Origin: Anaeromicropila herbilytica
GTDB taxonomy: Bacteria > Bacillota > Clostridia > Lachnospirales > Lachnospiraceae
Assembly (NCBI RefSeq): GCF_016591975.1
Contig: NZ_AP024169.1
Span: forward strand, 1,261,501 to 1,325,500
DNA length: 64,000 nucleotides
Direction of reading: 5' to 3'
Shown here: piece by piece, positions 33,891-42,929 of the stretch
Position numbering within the stretch: position 1 is the stretch's first letter
Layout of the letters: every line of letters starts with the position of its first letter
Position numbers and translations under genes: made by a program
Notes under the pieces: model-generated
The model's input: only the letters and a program-made list of their open reading frames with translations
Databases searched by the model: none
What the model was told of the DNA's origin: nothing

Positions 33891-34730
33891 ATGGAACTGA
33901 TATATAAACTATTAGAAACTATATTACCTTTTCATTTTATGGGGTATAGTTTTATGAAAAATGCATTTATAGCAATATTAATTATTACCCCACTCTTTGG
34001 AATATTGGGAACTATGATAGTGAATAATCGATTAGCATTTTTCTCAGATGCACTAGGGCATTCAGCTTTAACTGGTATAGCAATTGGTGTAGTATTTGGA
34101 ATATCAGATACCAATTTATCAATGGTAATATTTGCAGTTATATTTGCATTATTATTAAATTATATTAAGAGAAAAAATACCGTATCTACAGACACAATTA
34201 TTTCAGTCTTCGCGTCTTTGAGTACAGCGCTTGGACTTGTTGTCTTATCAAAGGGTGGTAATTTCTCAAAATATTCGAGTCTATTAGTGGGAGATATCCT
34301 AAGTATAAAACCAAAAGAAATACTTTTCTTAGTATTGATTTTTGTAGTAACTTTAATCTTTTGGGGATTTGCATTTAATCAATTACATGCAATAAGTTTA
34401 AATGAAACATTAGCAAAAAGTAAGAATATTCATGTTAATTTGATAGACAATATATTTGTAATTATAATCGCATTTATTGTTATGTTATCGATTAAATGGG
34501 TTGGTATCTTAATTATTAATGCATTATTGATATTACCAGCAGCAAGCAGTCGTAATCTCGCAACAAATATGAGGGAATATCATGCATTTTCAATTCTTAT
34601 ATCAATGTTCTCAGGAATTACAGGACTGATATTATCCTATTACAATAATACAGCTACAGGACCAACAATTGTTATCATCGCATCTGTTGTATTTTTTAGT
34701 ACTCTTTTATGTAAACCATATGTAAAGTAA
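33891..34730 (+). CDS. znuB: Zinc-type ABC transporter permease (ZnuB-like, ABC-3 family)
   Basis: A 279-residue membrane protein with about eight helices, ABC-3 family. Signature regions: ILGTMIVNNRLAFFSDALGHSALTGIAIG (seen as NNRLAFFSDALGHSALTG), where His-Ser lies in the conserved metal-path helix, and the later INALLILPAASSRNLATNM. GGAGG precedes the ATG and overlaps the end of the ATPase gene, so translation is coupled. With its two upstream genes it forms a complete binding protein-ATPase-permease uptake system. Confidence 0.92.
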   Translation: MELIYKLLETILPFHFMGYSFMKNAFIAILIITPLFGILGTMIVNNRLAFFSDALGHSALTGIAIGVVFGISDTNLSMVIFAVIFALLLNYIKRKNTVSTDTIISVFASLSTALGLVVLSKGGNFSKYSSLLVGDILSIKPKEILFLVLIFVVTLIFWGFAFNQLHAISLNETLAKSKNIHVNLIDNIFVIIIAFIVMLSIKWVGILIINALLILPAASSRNLATNMREYHAFSILISMFSGITGLILSYYNNTATGPTIVIIASVVFFSTLLCKPYVK

Positions 34731-34913
34731 TGAAATATACCTTAATATCTCTAAAATAAATATTAAGATATTCTAAATATTCATAAATGATTCATAAGTT
34801 TATTTACATAAGAAGGAATCATACTTATAATAAACTATAGATTATTTGGATTATGGTTAAGCCAAAATGACATTATAAGTTGAATTTTTGAAATTAATTT
34901 ATAGTGTGTACAG

Positions 34914-34927
34914 TTTGGTATACCAAA
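34914..34927. promoter_or_regulatory. 14-bp perfect palindrome before the YtvI-like gene
   Basis: TTTGGTATACCAAA lies 8 bp before the ribosome site of the next gene. A symmetric site so close to the start suits a repressor, but no regulator gene is adjacent. Confidence 0.4.
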
Positions 34928-34946
34928 TTACAGATGGGAGTTGTAT

Positions 34947-36071
34947 ATGAGAGAACCAAAGATTTATTTGAAATTAGTAATTAATATTTTAATCGCTTTA
35001 GTTGCTATAATATTACTTATTTATGTTGTACCCAAAATACTCGGTTTCTTTATGCCTTTTGTAATAGGATGGATTATTGCATGGATAGCGAATCCATTGG
35101 TTCGTTTTCTAGAGAAAAGAGTTAAGATACTTAGGAAACACAGTTCAGCAATTATTATCATATTAGTGTTAAGTGCAGTAATTGCAATTATTTATTTTAT
35201 TGGTAATTTTCTAGTTGGTCAAATTATAGGACTATTATCTGATATACCTAGTTTATATGATTCGACTGAAATACAATTAAGGAAGGCCTCTGAGAGCTTA
35301 CATGGAGTGTATAAAGTTCTTCCAAGTAATGCGAAACATGTGATTGATTCCTTTTCAGAGAATATCAATGTCTATGCGATGAATTTCATTAAGAAAATTA
35401 ATGTGCCATCAATCAATGATGCTGGATTGCTAGCGAAAAATGTAGCTGAGACTTTATTGATGGCTATGATTACTATAATTTCTTCTTATTTCTTTATTGC
35501 AGATCGGGATGATATTATAACATTTATAAAAAAAATAGTGCCAGAATCAGCAATGGAAAGATACAACAGTATTGTTAAGGTATTAAAGAAAGCAGTTGGG
35601 GGATATTTTAAAGCCCAATTTAAGATTATGATTATACTAATGGTAATTATGTTCTTCGGTTTTTTATTATTGAATATAGACTATGCGTTATTAATCGCAT
35701 TAGGAATCGCATTTATAGATTTCTTACCTGTATTTGGAGCGGGTGCGGTAATTCTTCCATGGGCCTTAGTAGATTTCTTAAATGGAATGTATATGAGGGC
35801 AATATTCTTAGTTGTCATATATTTAATATGTCAAGTTGTACGTCAAGTGTTGCAACCAAAATTAGTAGGAGATAGTATTGGAATTAGTCCCCTAACAACC
35901 TTATTATTTATGTTTATTGGTTATAAATTAAAAGGTGTATTAGGAATGATCTTTGGTATCCCTATTGGAATGGTCATTATTAACTTATATAAAGAAGGAT
36001 TTTTTGATGGAATTATCAATGAGATTCGTATAATCGTTGAGGATATAAATAAGTTTAGAAAAATCAAATAA
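34947..36071 (+). CDS. AI-2E family membrane protein, YtvI-like
   Basis: A 374-residue permease-like protein of the AI-2E/PerM family. Hydrophobic helices lie at both ends around a soluble central region (about 95-160). IGWIIAWIANPLVRFLEKR and the late IDFLPVFGAGAVILPWALVDFLNG and FGIPIGMVIINL are family hallmarks. The closest named group by overall look is YtvI, a membrane protein first linked to sporulation. The transported substrate, if any, is unknown. I chose ATG 34947, with GGGAG 6 nt upstream; a TTG at 34941 lies next to that site. Confidence 0.8.
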   Translation: MREPKIYLKLVINILIALVAIILLIYVVPKILGFFMPFVIGWIIAWIANPLVRFLEKRVKILRKHSSAIIIILVLSAVIAIIYFIGNFLVGQIIGLLSDIPSLYDSTEIQLRKASESLHGVYKVLPSNAKHVIDSFSENINVYAMNFIKKINVPSINDAGLLAKNVAETLLMAMITIISSYFFIADRDDIITFIKKIVPESAMERYNSIVKVLKKAVGGYFKAQFKIMIILMVIMFFGFLLLNIDYALLIALGIAFIDFLPVFGAGAVILPWALVDFLNGMYMRAIFLVVIYLICQVVRQVLQPKLVGDSIGISPLTTLLFMFIGYKLKGVLGMIFGIPIGMVIINLYKEGFFDGIINEIRIIVEDINKFRKIK

Positions 36072-36096
36072 TATCGATAAAAAGATAAATGATATT

Positions 36097-36142
36097 AAAA
36101 AAGATTTAACTTTTGAAATTAATCAAAAGCTAAATCTTTTTC
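36097..36142 (+). terminator. Terminator after the YtvI-like gene
   Basis: An A-rich/T-rich hairpin (left arm 36097-36108 with 36131-36141, plus inner CTTTTGA/TCAAAAG) ending in a T run. Confidence 0.75.
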
Positions 36143-36284
36143 ATAATAACAAAGTTCAATTATAATATAAATTAGAATACAAGAATATTAAGATTAAAAG
36201 AAATAAAAAGAGAAGAATAGATACTAATAATCAAAATATGGTGGTAAAAAATACCAAATAAGTAATAAAAAGTCTAAAAATGTA

Positions 36285-36313
36285 TTGACCAGACCAATTA
36301 TTTTATATATGAT
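36285..36313 (+). promoter_or_regulatory. Promoter for the HTH-Panacea gene
   Basis: TTGACC (36285-36290), a 17-bp spacer, then TATGAT (36308-36313), 36 bp before the start codon. Confidence 0.65.
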
Positions 36314-36348
36314 AAACATATGCAATATTATTTGGAAGGGAAAGTTTT

Positions 36349-37152
36349 ATGAAAGACAACGAACATTTGGATGCTAGGAGGCCAATTATTTCGATTGAAG
36401 AGATAAAAAGTATTTTATCAGACTTTAAAATAGGTAAGAAACCACTAGCAAAATTATTAGGATGGGGAGAAACGACGATTATAAGGTATATCGAGGGAGA
36501 TATTCCTACTATTGAATATTCAGATAAATTAAGAGCTATCTATGACAATCCGTACTACTATTATGACATCTTATTAAAAAATCAAGAAAATCTAACAAAT
36601 GTGGCATTCAAAAAAAGTAAGAAAGCTGTAATAGAAAAGCTAATGAATTCTAAAATACATATCATTACTCAATATATCATCAATCAAATGAAGGAAGAAG
36701 TTACGATGGGTGAAATTCAAACATTGTTATATTATATGCAAGGATTCTCACTAGCCTTTAACAATGAGCCATTATTTGAAGATGAATATTATGTGACAGC
36801 AAATAACATACCATATCTGAATTTATATGAAAGTTTAAAACTAAGGGGTATCAATTACTTAGAAATTGAAGAAGATTTACTAAGTGATAATGATAAAGTG
36901 TTAATAAATAGTGTGTTGAATGGTTTTAGTTGGTATGGGATGAAATTACTAAATTCTATGACATCTTATGAAAGATCTTTGCTTCGAATATCTAGAGATA
37001 AAGAAAATCACAAAATAATAGCAAAAGAAACAATAAAAATATTTTTTAAAGATATTATTATGAATTATAATATATCAAGTTTAAATGAGATATTTAGATA
37101 CTCAGATGAAAAGTTTCATGAATTTCGAAAAAGAGAAGCTATCTCCATATAA
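36349..37152 (+). CDS. HTH plus Panacea (SocA-like) domain protein, possible orphan antitoxin
   Basis: A 267-residue cytosolic protein. Residues 10-75 contain a helix-turn-helix, ISIEEIKSILSDFKIGKKPL then LLGWGETTIIRYIEG, like those of XRE/MqsA-type antitoxins. The middle holds TLLYYMQGFSLAFNNEPLFE, the hallmark start of the Panacea (DUF4065/SocA) domain, and the remainder is helical. Panacea proteins neutralise many unrelated toxins, usually encoded next door. Here the neighbours are a YtvI-like gene and a convergent DUF2156 gene, neither a recognised toxin. It has its own promoter. A stand-alone regulator is the alternative. Confidence 0.72.
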   Translation: MKDNEHLDARRPIISIEEIKSILSDFKIGKKPLAKLLGWGETTIIRYIEGDIPTIEYSDKLRAIYDNPYYYYDILLKNQENLTNVAFKKSKKAVIEKLMNSKIHIITQYIINQMKEEVTMGEIQTLLYYMQGFSLAFNNEPLFEDEYYVTANNIPYLNLYESLKLRGINYLEIEEDLLSDNDKVLINSVLNGFSWYGMKLLNSMTSYERSLLRISRDKENHKIIAKETIKIFFKDIIMNYNISSLNEIFRYSDEKFHEFRKREAISI

Positions 37153-37245
37153 TTAACGAAAATTAAAACTTGAAAAATAAATAAATATATTGCATATTTA
37201 ATACAATACTTTATTGAGTTAATAATAGAGGTCTAATTCAAAAGA

Positions 37246-37304
37246 TAAGAAGAGGGATGTTTGAAATATTCATTACATGGATATTTCAAACATCCCTCTT
37301 CTTA
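37246..37304. terminator. Long perfect hairpin between convergent genes
   Basis: A 24-bp perfect stem (37246-37269 with 37281-37304) around an 11-nt loop. It lies where a two-way terminator is expected, but no uninterrupted T tract follows on either strand. Confidence 0.6.
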
Positions 37305-37328
37305 TTGTATATTAAAAATTATGATATC

Positions 37329-38246
37329 TTATTGTTTCTCAATTAAATGATACTTGTTAATCATCCGAATCGGATTATAAGACATTTTGGCTTTACGCAA
37401 ACCTTCCTGACCTAAATCATCTTCACGGTTAACAATTTTAGCATCTGGAAATTCATGTGATAAAAATTGCTGATTAATATAGTTATATAGACCAGGAATC
37501 TCAACATTTGCTTTTTCTATGTGAATGAATGCACATTCGATATCGCTTGCATAACTTCCAATAGAATATGCTTGTAGCTTTCCATCGATATAGACGCCAC
37601 CCATATTACAACATAGCTTGCAACAATTCTGAAAAATATTATGCAATCCTTCTTCTTCACTTGATATGGATTGATATTTATCTGATATTGTTCTAGTATG
37701 AAGCCAATGCTCATGGAAATCAACGATATCGTGAATATCCGAGCAACAAAGGGTACGATATTCGTATCTACCTTCGTATTGTTTAAGGAAAGAATTTAAA
37801 TGATTTTTCTTTTTATGATAGGCCCTTCCACTCAAAGTTTTTAGCTTTTCGGCATCATATAAGTAATCAAAACTATCACGATCCTCTATAATATCAAATT
37901 CTTTGTTAAATCGTTCGGATGATTTTAAAATATCTAAGTAGTAATCATCAACATTATGCATTTTAAAAGGAAGATTAAGTTCTTTATTAAAAAAGTCCTT
38001 AATTTCAAAAAAACTAGAAATTACTCTATCATCCTTACATAAAGGCATCATGGTAGATGTTTCTCCTAAGATAGTCATTTTATAAAAAAGATAGTCGTCT
38101 TTTTCATAGTAGCAAGTATTATAATAATTAGCCCATATAAATTGATTTAAAAATTGGCGTTCTGATGTATAATTTGTTCTCATATTAGAGTACTTTTCAA
38201 TAAGCTCTTTTGAGTCTACAGATAATTTTTTACAATCACAAGTCAT
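37329..38246 (-). CDS. DUF2156 protein (GNAT-fold, phosphatidylglycerol lysyltransferase-like C-terminal domain)
   Basis: A 305-residue cytosolic protein whose RAYHKKKNHLNSFLKQY and YIDGKLQAYSIGSY segments match the DUF2156 family, a tandem acyltransferase fold shared with MprF-type lysyl transferases and FemX. There are no membrane helices, so it is not itself MprF. Many Firmicutes carry such stand-alone copies and the acyl or aminoacyl substrate is unknown. The sequence is rich in Cys (CDCKK, NCCKLCC, LCCSD). I chose ATG 38246, with AAGGAG 8 nt upstream; the longer in-frame ATG at 38288 has none. Confidence 0.8.
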   Translation of the reverse strand: MTCDCKKLSVDSKELIEKYSNMRTNYTSERQFLNQFIWANYYNTCYYEKDDYLFYKMTILGETSTMMPLCKDDRVISSFFEIKDFFNKELNLPFKMHNVDDYYLDILKSSERFNKEFDIIEDRDSFDYLYDAEKLKTLSGRAYHKKKNHLNSFLKQYEGRYEYRTLCCSDIHDIVDFHEHWLHTRTISDKYQSISSEEEGLHNIFQNCCKLCCNMGGVYIDGKLQAYSIGSYASDIECAFIHIEKANVEIPGLYNYINQQFLSHEFPDAKIVNREDDLGQEGLRKAKMSYNPIRMINKYHLIEKQ

Positions 38247-38344
38247 AATATTACTCCTTACCTTTGGAATAAGAAAAGGGACTGCCATTTCTTGATGTCG
38301 ATCTCTTTTGTATGTGGACAGTTTAGTAAGCTATATAATACTAA

Positions 38345-40180
38345 TTATTTTGAGTTATTACGTCTTGCTCTCATTCTTAATGTTGGATCAAGGATTTTCT
38401 TTCTAATTCTTAAGTTATTAGGTGTTACTTCAAGTAATTCATCCGTATCAATATATTCAAGAGCTTGCTCAAGACTTAATGTTCTAGGAGTAGTTAATCT
38501 TAAGGAATCATCAGCACCTGATGAACGAGTATTTGTAAGCTGTTTTCTCTTACATACGTTAACTTCAAGGTCTTCAGCTTTGGCATTTGCACCAACAATC
38601 ATACCAGAGTATACTTTTTCACCAGCTCCAATAAATAATGTACCACGTTCTTGCGCATTGAATAAACCGTAAGTAATTGTTTCTCCTGATTCAAATGCAA
38701 TTAAAGAACCTTGTTTTCTATATTGAATATCGCCTTTGTAAGGACCATATCCTTCAAATGAAGTATTGATGATACCATTACCTTTGGTATCTGTCATAAA
38801 TTCTCCACGGTATCCAATTAATCCTCTAGCAGGGATTAAGAATTCAAGACGAGTATATCCGCCAGAAGCAGTAGACATATTTTGAAGTTCACCTTTTCTA
38901 GTGCTTAATTTTTCAATAACACTTCCAGAGAATTCTTCAGGAACATCGATAAATGCGCGTTCCATTGGTTCTAATTTTTTACCATGTTCATCAGTATGAT
39001 ATAATACTTCTGCTTTACTTACTGCGAATTCATATCCTTCTCTTCTCATATTTTCAATAAGAACAGATAGATGTAATTCACCTCTACCAGATACTTTGTA
39101 ACTTTCAGTAGTATCAGTTTCTTCAACTCTTAAACTTACATCAGTATTTAATTCACGGAATAGACGATCTCTTAAATGTCTAGATGTAACAAATTTACCT
39201 TCTTGACCAGCTAGTGGTGAATCATTTACAAGGAAATGCATAGCAATAGTAGGCTCTGAAATCTTTTGGAAAGGAATTGCAACAGGATTTGTTGGAGAAC
39301 AAATTGTATCACCGATATGAATCTCAGCAATACCTGCAATTGCTACAATGGCACCAACACTAGCTTCATTTACTTCAACTTTTTTAAGTCCTTCAAATTC
39401 ATAAAGTTTAGTTATTTTAACTTTTGAATTTTTATTTTCATCATGAGCATTTACTAGGACAACATCTTGATTTACTTTAATGTTTCCGTTATCAACTTTA
39501 CCAACACCGATACGACCAACATATTCATTAAAGTCGATAGTAGAGATTAGTACTTGTGTATCAGCCTCTGGATCGCCTTCTGGAGCAGGAATGTAGTTAA
39601 TAATTGTTTCAAATAATGGTTTCATATCAACAGGTGTCTCATTTAGGTCTAAACAAGATACTCCTGATTTTGCTGATGCAAAGACAAAAGGACAATCTAA
39701 TTGTTCGTCTGAAGCATCTAAGTCCATAAATAATTCTAAGATTTCATCAATAACTTCTGTTGGTCTAGCTTCTGGTCTATCAATCTTATTAATACATACG
39801 ATTACAGGTAAATCAAGTTCTAGTGCTTTTCTTAATACAAATTTGGTTTGAGGCATAGCGCCTTCATACGCATCAACTACAAGAACAACACCGTTAACCA
39901 TTTTTAATACACGCTCTACTTCACCACCGAAATCAGCATGGCCAGGAGTATCTATAATATTAATTTTAATTCCGTCATAATTTATAGCTGTATTTTTAGA
40001 AAGAATGGTAATACCACGTTCTCTTTCTATATCATTAGAGTCCATGACTCTTTCTTGTACTGCTTGATTTGAACGAAAAACACCACTTTGCTTAAGTAAT
40101 TCATCTACTAGAGTTGTTTTACCATGGTCTACGTGGGCAATAATAGCGATGTTTCTTACGTCATCTCTTTTAATCTTCAT
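38345..40180 (-). CDS. typA: Ribosome-associated GTPase TypA/BipA
   Basis: Translational GTPase of the EF-G/LepA group, 611 residues, that binds the ribosome and helps 50S assembly and stress growth. G1 AHVDHGKTT, G2 ERERGITI, G3 DTPGHADFG, G4 NKIDR and G5 ASAK are all present in order. Domain II, the EF-G domain III-like part, ELHLSVLIENMRREGYEFAVSK and the C-terminal TypA-specific region follow. Length matches the family. AAGGAT precedes the ATG. It is monocistronic; the stop lies 98 bp from the DUF2156 start on the same strand. Confidence 0.96.
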   Translation of the reverse strand: MKIKRDDVRNIAIIAHVDHGKTTLVDELLKQSGVFRSNQAVQERVMDSNDIERERGITILSKNTAINYDGIKINIIDTPGHADFGGEVERVLKMVNGVVLVVDAYEGAMPQTKFVLRKALELDLPVIVCINKIDRPEARPTEVIDEILELFMDLDASDEQLDCPFVFASAKSGVSCLDLNETPVDMKPLFETIINYIPAPEGDPEADTQVLISTIDFNEYVGRIGVGKVDNGNIKVNQDVVLVNAHDENKNSKVKITKLYEFEGLKKVEVNEASVGAIVAIAGIAEIHIGDTICSPTNPVAIPFQKISEPTIAMHFLVNDSPLAGQEGKFVTSRHLRDRLFRELNTDVSLRVEETDTTESYKVSGRGELHLSVLIENMRREGYEFAVSKAEVLYHTDEHGKKLEPMERAFIDVPEEFSGSVIEKLSTRKGELQNMSTASGGYTRLEFLIPARGLIGYRGEFMTDTKGNGIINTSFEGYGPYKGDIQYRKQGSLIAFESGETITYGLFNAQERGTLFIGAGEKVYSGMIVGANAKAEDLEVNVCKRKQLTNTRSSGADDSLRLTTPRTLSLEQALEYIDTDELLEVTPNNLRIRKKILDPTLRMRARRNNSK

Positions 40181-40652
40181 ATATTTATATCCTTCTTTCT
40201 TAGGTTATCCAATCAGATACGACATGGAACAGATAGGAATGTTTCATTTTATGTGTTATATCAACCTATATATAAACGTAAAACAAGTTTCCTAACTTAT
40301 ATTTTAGCATTAGTATTGACGTTTATACGTTTATTACTTCTTATTTATAATAAATATACCAATGCATAACACTACAAGTTTATATTCTAACATATAATTT
40401 GCAATTTACAAGTCATTTTAATATCCAGTGTCCAAATTTGGCTATTTTGCTAGGAGATTATGAATTATAATGTAGTTTATTAGGAATATTTAAAGTCAAA
40501 ATTTATAAATAAGTTGATAAAACTTTGAAATTGAGAAAAGGGAACAAAAGAGATTCATAAACATAATTTAAATAATATTGAAGTATTTACATGGGTATAT
40601 TTATAAAATATAGGAATTATATACTGGTTTTACAGTAATTGTAAAAAAAGGA

Positions 40653-40740
40653 TTGATTTTAAGTATAATACGAGGTATAATTACAAATGAAAATTTGTCC
40701 AATCCAATGTTCTAATAACGGTTAGAACAGGATTCTTTAT
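40653..40740 (+). ncRNA. Promoter followed at once by a terminator-like hairpin (possible small RNA or attenuated leader)
   Basis: TTGATT (40653-40658), a 17-bp spacer and TATAAT (40676-40681) are followed 20 nt later by a strong hairpin. Its arms are AATCC plus TGTTCTAA (40701-40715) against TTAGAACA plus GGATT (40722-40734), then CTTTATTTATT. The remaining parts of the 40181-41049 gap are AT-rich and show no gene. Confidence 0.4.
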
Positions 40741-41049
40741 TTATTGATCATTTCGTATTTTGTCGGAGTATCCTATATTATACCAGATGGACTGAAAGAA
40801 AATAAGAAGTCTATTCTTATACTTTTAAAATGTAAAAATTTTACATTACAAAAGCACTTCAATAGATAATGAATACGAATTAGCAGAACACATTTATATA
40901 GATTCTGAATGAATTTAGAATAAATGTGAAAATATTAAAAAATAATAGAATATTTACTTCTAAAACATGCATCTTGTGAATAATATTAGTAATGGTAGAA
41001 ATACATATCATGTTTTTAGAGCAGGATTAAGAGAAGGGAGTCGTACTAT

Positions 41050-41679
41050 ATGACAGATAAAGTATTTGATAATAATCAAGTAAGTATTGCGGGAGAGGTT
41101 GTGGGTGACTTTATATTCAGTCACGACGTGTTCGGTGAAGGATTTTATATTTTGGAGGTATCGGTGAATAGACTAAGTAATTCTTATGACATCATACCGC
41201 TAATGGTTTCAGAAAGGCTCATGGATATTAAGAAGGATTATAAAGGCAAGAATATTGAAGTTACAGGTCAATTCCGCTCTTACAACAGACATGAGGATAA
41301 TAAAAATAGATTAGTATTATCTGTTTTTGTTAGAGAAGTAACCGTATGTGATGAGGATTATGAAAGTTCAAAACCTAATTATATATTCTTAGACGGATAC
41401 ATCTGTAAACAACCAATCTATAGGAAGACTCCACTTGGAAGAGAGATAGCAGATATTCTGCTAGCAGTAAATAGACCATATGGTAAATCGGATTATATTC
41501 CATGCATTTGTTGGGGAAGAAATGCTAGATTTGCAGAAAGTTTTACTGTGGGCGGTCATATTCAAGTATGGGGAAGAATCCAAAGCCGCGAATATCAGAA
41601 AAAAGTAACGGATGCTGACTTCGAAAAACGTGTAGCTTATGAAGTATCTGTAAGTAAATTAGAGTATATTGAAGAATAA
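41050..41679 (+). CDS. Single-stranded-DNA-binding-like protein with two OB folds
   Basis: A 209-residue protein that reads as two consecutive SSB-like beta-barrels. The first (about 8-100) has VSIAGEVVGDFIF, FYILEVSVNRLS, DIIPLMVSERL, YKGKNIEVTGQFRSYN and RLVLSVFVREV. The second (about 112-205) has YIFLDGYICKQPIYRKTP, ADILLAVNRPYGKSDYIPCICWGRNA, GGHIQVWGRIQSREYQK and YEVSVSKLEYI. The second barrel keeps the SSB/PriB-like pattern better. It lacks the acidic DDDIPF-like tail of housekeeping SSB, so partner recruitment may differ. Such tandem proteins occur in Lachnospiraceae. An 870-bp non-coding stretch precedes it. Confidence 0.75.
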   Translation: MTDKVFDNNQVSIAGEVVGDFIFSHDVFGEGFYILEVSVNRLSNSYDIIPLMVSERLMDIKKDYKGKNIEVTGQFRSYNRHEDNKNRLVLSVFVREVTVCDEDYESSKPNYIFLDGYICKQPIYRKTPLGREIADILLAVNRPYGKSDYIPCICWGRNARFAESFTVGGHIQVWGRIQSREYQKKVTDADFEKRVAYEVSVSKLEYIEE

Positions 41680-41744
41680 GGGAATCTATTCAATTGAATC
41701 AAGTAATGTCTAACAATTTACGAAGTTTTGGACATTTCATCATT

Positions 41745-41782
41745 ATTGTATAGCGCTATTTATTTAAATAGTGCTATACAAT
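41745..41782 (+). terminator. Hairpin after the SSB-like gene
   Basis: An 18-bp stem with one imperfection (41745-41762 with 41765-41782), directly downstream of the gene. The following TTTATGG is a poor T tract. Confidence 0.55.
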
Positions 41783-41956
41783 TTATGGTTTTAGAAAATA
41801 ATAGCTTTTTCAAAAAAATTATGATAAAATTGCCGATATAAGTGAAATCTTATAGTGTTACAAATAATTTATTATTATTCTATATAATTTAGAGAGAATA
41901 ATGAATAAATCATAAGCATTTCATATGAAATGGATAGCATACTTTGAGGTGAAAAC

Positions 41957-42445
41957 ATGAGTAAAAAAGTAGTACAAGTATATTATGGTCAAGGTAAAGG
42001 TAAAACTACAGCAGCAGTTGGGCAGTGTATTCGAGCAGCAAGCCTTGGTCAAGAAGTTATTATTATACAATTTTTAAAAGGGAAAGATGCTGAGGAATTT
42101 TGTTTTTTGAATAAATTAGAACCAGACATTAAATTATTTCGATTCGAGAAAGCGCATGAATTTTATTGTGACTTATCTGATGAAGAAAGAATTGAAGAAA
42201 AGAAAAATATATTAAATGGTTTTAATTTTGCTCGAAAAGTAATAGATACAGGCGAATGTGATGTACTTGTACTTGACGAAGTACTCGGACTTGTTGATTA
42301 TGGAATTATAACGTTAGAGGATATTATTAAGCTAATCGAATTAAAAGATGATTATAGTAAATTAGTTCTTACTGGTCAAAATATGCCCGATGAATTGGTG
42401 AACTATGTTGATCTTATCTCAAAAATTGAACCAATAAAACAATAA
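41957..42445 (+). CDS. CobO/BtuR-like corrinoid adenosyltransferase
   Basis: P-loop ATPase-fold enzyme of the CobA/CobO family, which adenosylates corrinoids. GQGKGKTTAAVGQCIRAAS is the P-loop, and VIIIQFLKG, CDVLVLDEVLGLVDYG (Walker B) and KLVLTGQNMPDELVNYVDLIS follow. At 162 residues it is shorter than the usual 170-200 and ends just after the YVDLISKIEPIKQ stretch. The tail rich in Gly and Arg that closes the family (about 12-20 residues) is missing. Whether it still transfers adenosyl is unsure. No other cobalamin genes are near. GAGGTG precedes the ATG. Confidence 0.78.
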   Translation: MSKKVVQVYYGQGKGKTTAAVGQCIRAASLGQEVIIIQFLKGKDAEEFCFLNKLEPDIKLFRFEKAHEFYCDLSDEERIEEKKNILNGFNFARKVIDTGECDVLVLDEVLGLVDYGIITLEDIIKLIELKDDYSKLVLTGQNMPDELVNYVDLISKIEPIKQ

Positions 42446-42487
42446 AATACTAGAAAAAGAACAAATAAAAGATACAGATGCTTAGTC

Positions 42488-42516
42488 TTGACAAAGAATT
42501 ATACTAATGTTAAGAT
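42488..42516 (+). promoter_or_regulatory. Promoter of the lysine-riboswitch transcript
   Basis: TTGACA (42488-42493), a 17-bp spacer, then TAAGAT (42511-42516), about 20 bp before the aptamer. Confidence 0.8.
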
Positions 42517-42536
42517 TAATGCAATTGATATATTTT

Positions 42537-42768
42537 TGGTAGAGGCGCACTCTTTATCAGTAGATTGTAGGATATGTTCAGGCATAGATGAATACATTCA
42601 AAAGGAAATGGTGCCGAAGGTTTAATATTGCTGAGATATTATACCTGGGTATATGGTTAAGAGCCATATAACTGTCATCAATGACTGATGGAGTGCTACC
42701 TAAAGAATTTAATTCATGTTTTTTTATGGTATTCTTTAGGAGTCGACTATTTGTCGACTTTTTTATTT
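42537..42768 (+). promoter_or_regulatory. Lysine riboswitch (L box) controlling dapA-dapB
   Basis: Conserved L-box elements occur in order: closing helix GGTAG (42538-42542) with CTACC (42696-42700), AGAGGCGC, GGTGCCGAAGG, CTGGG, and ACTGTCATCAATGACTGATG leading to GGAGTGCTACC. The expression platform has an alternative hairpin CCTAAAGAAT/ATTCTTTAGG (42699-42740) and then a terminator AGTCGAC/GTCGACT with a T run (42741-42768). Lysine binding should favour termination, turning dapA off when lysine is plentiful. This is inferred from the known mechanism. Confidence 0.93.
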
Positions 42769-42811
42769 TTTGGAATTATAAACTATATTTCATTCTTTAA
42801 TAATAGCTTAC

Positions 42812-42844
42812 AATTGTCGCCTCTGGCGACTTAGAAATCAGTCA
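42812..42844 (-). repeat. Family C short hairpin repeat, copy C4 (partial)
   Basis: On the minus strand CTGATTTCTAA is followed by GTCGCC-AGA-GGCGAC, the core of C2 with one changed loop base. The GTGTGAA hairpin and the AGGAG end are missing. It lies between the riboswitch terminator and dapA. Confidence 0.6.
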
Positions 42845-42929
42845 TATATAACTGAAAAGTCACGTATTAAATTGTATTCACTGTAAATAATTATGGTTAA
42901 TACAATCAAATTAATTGGAGGTGCTTTAT

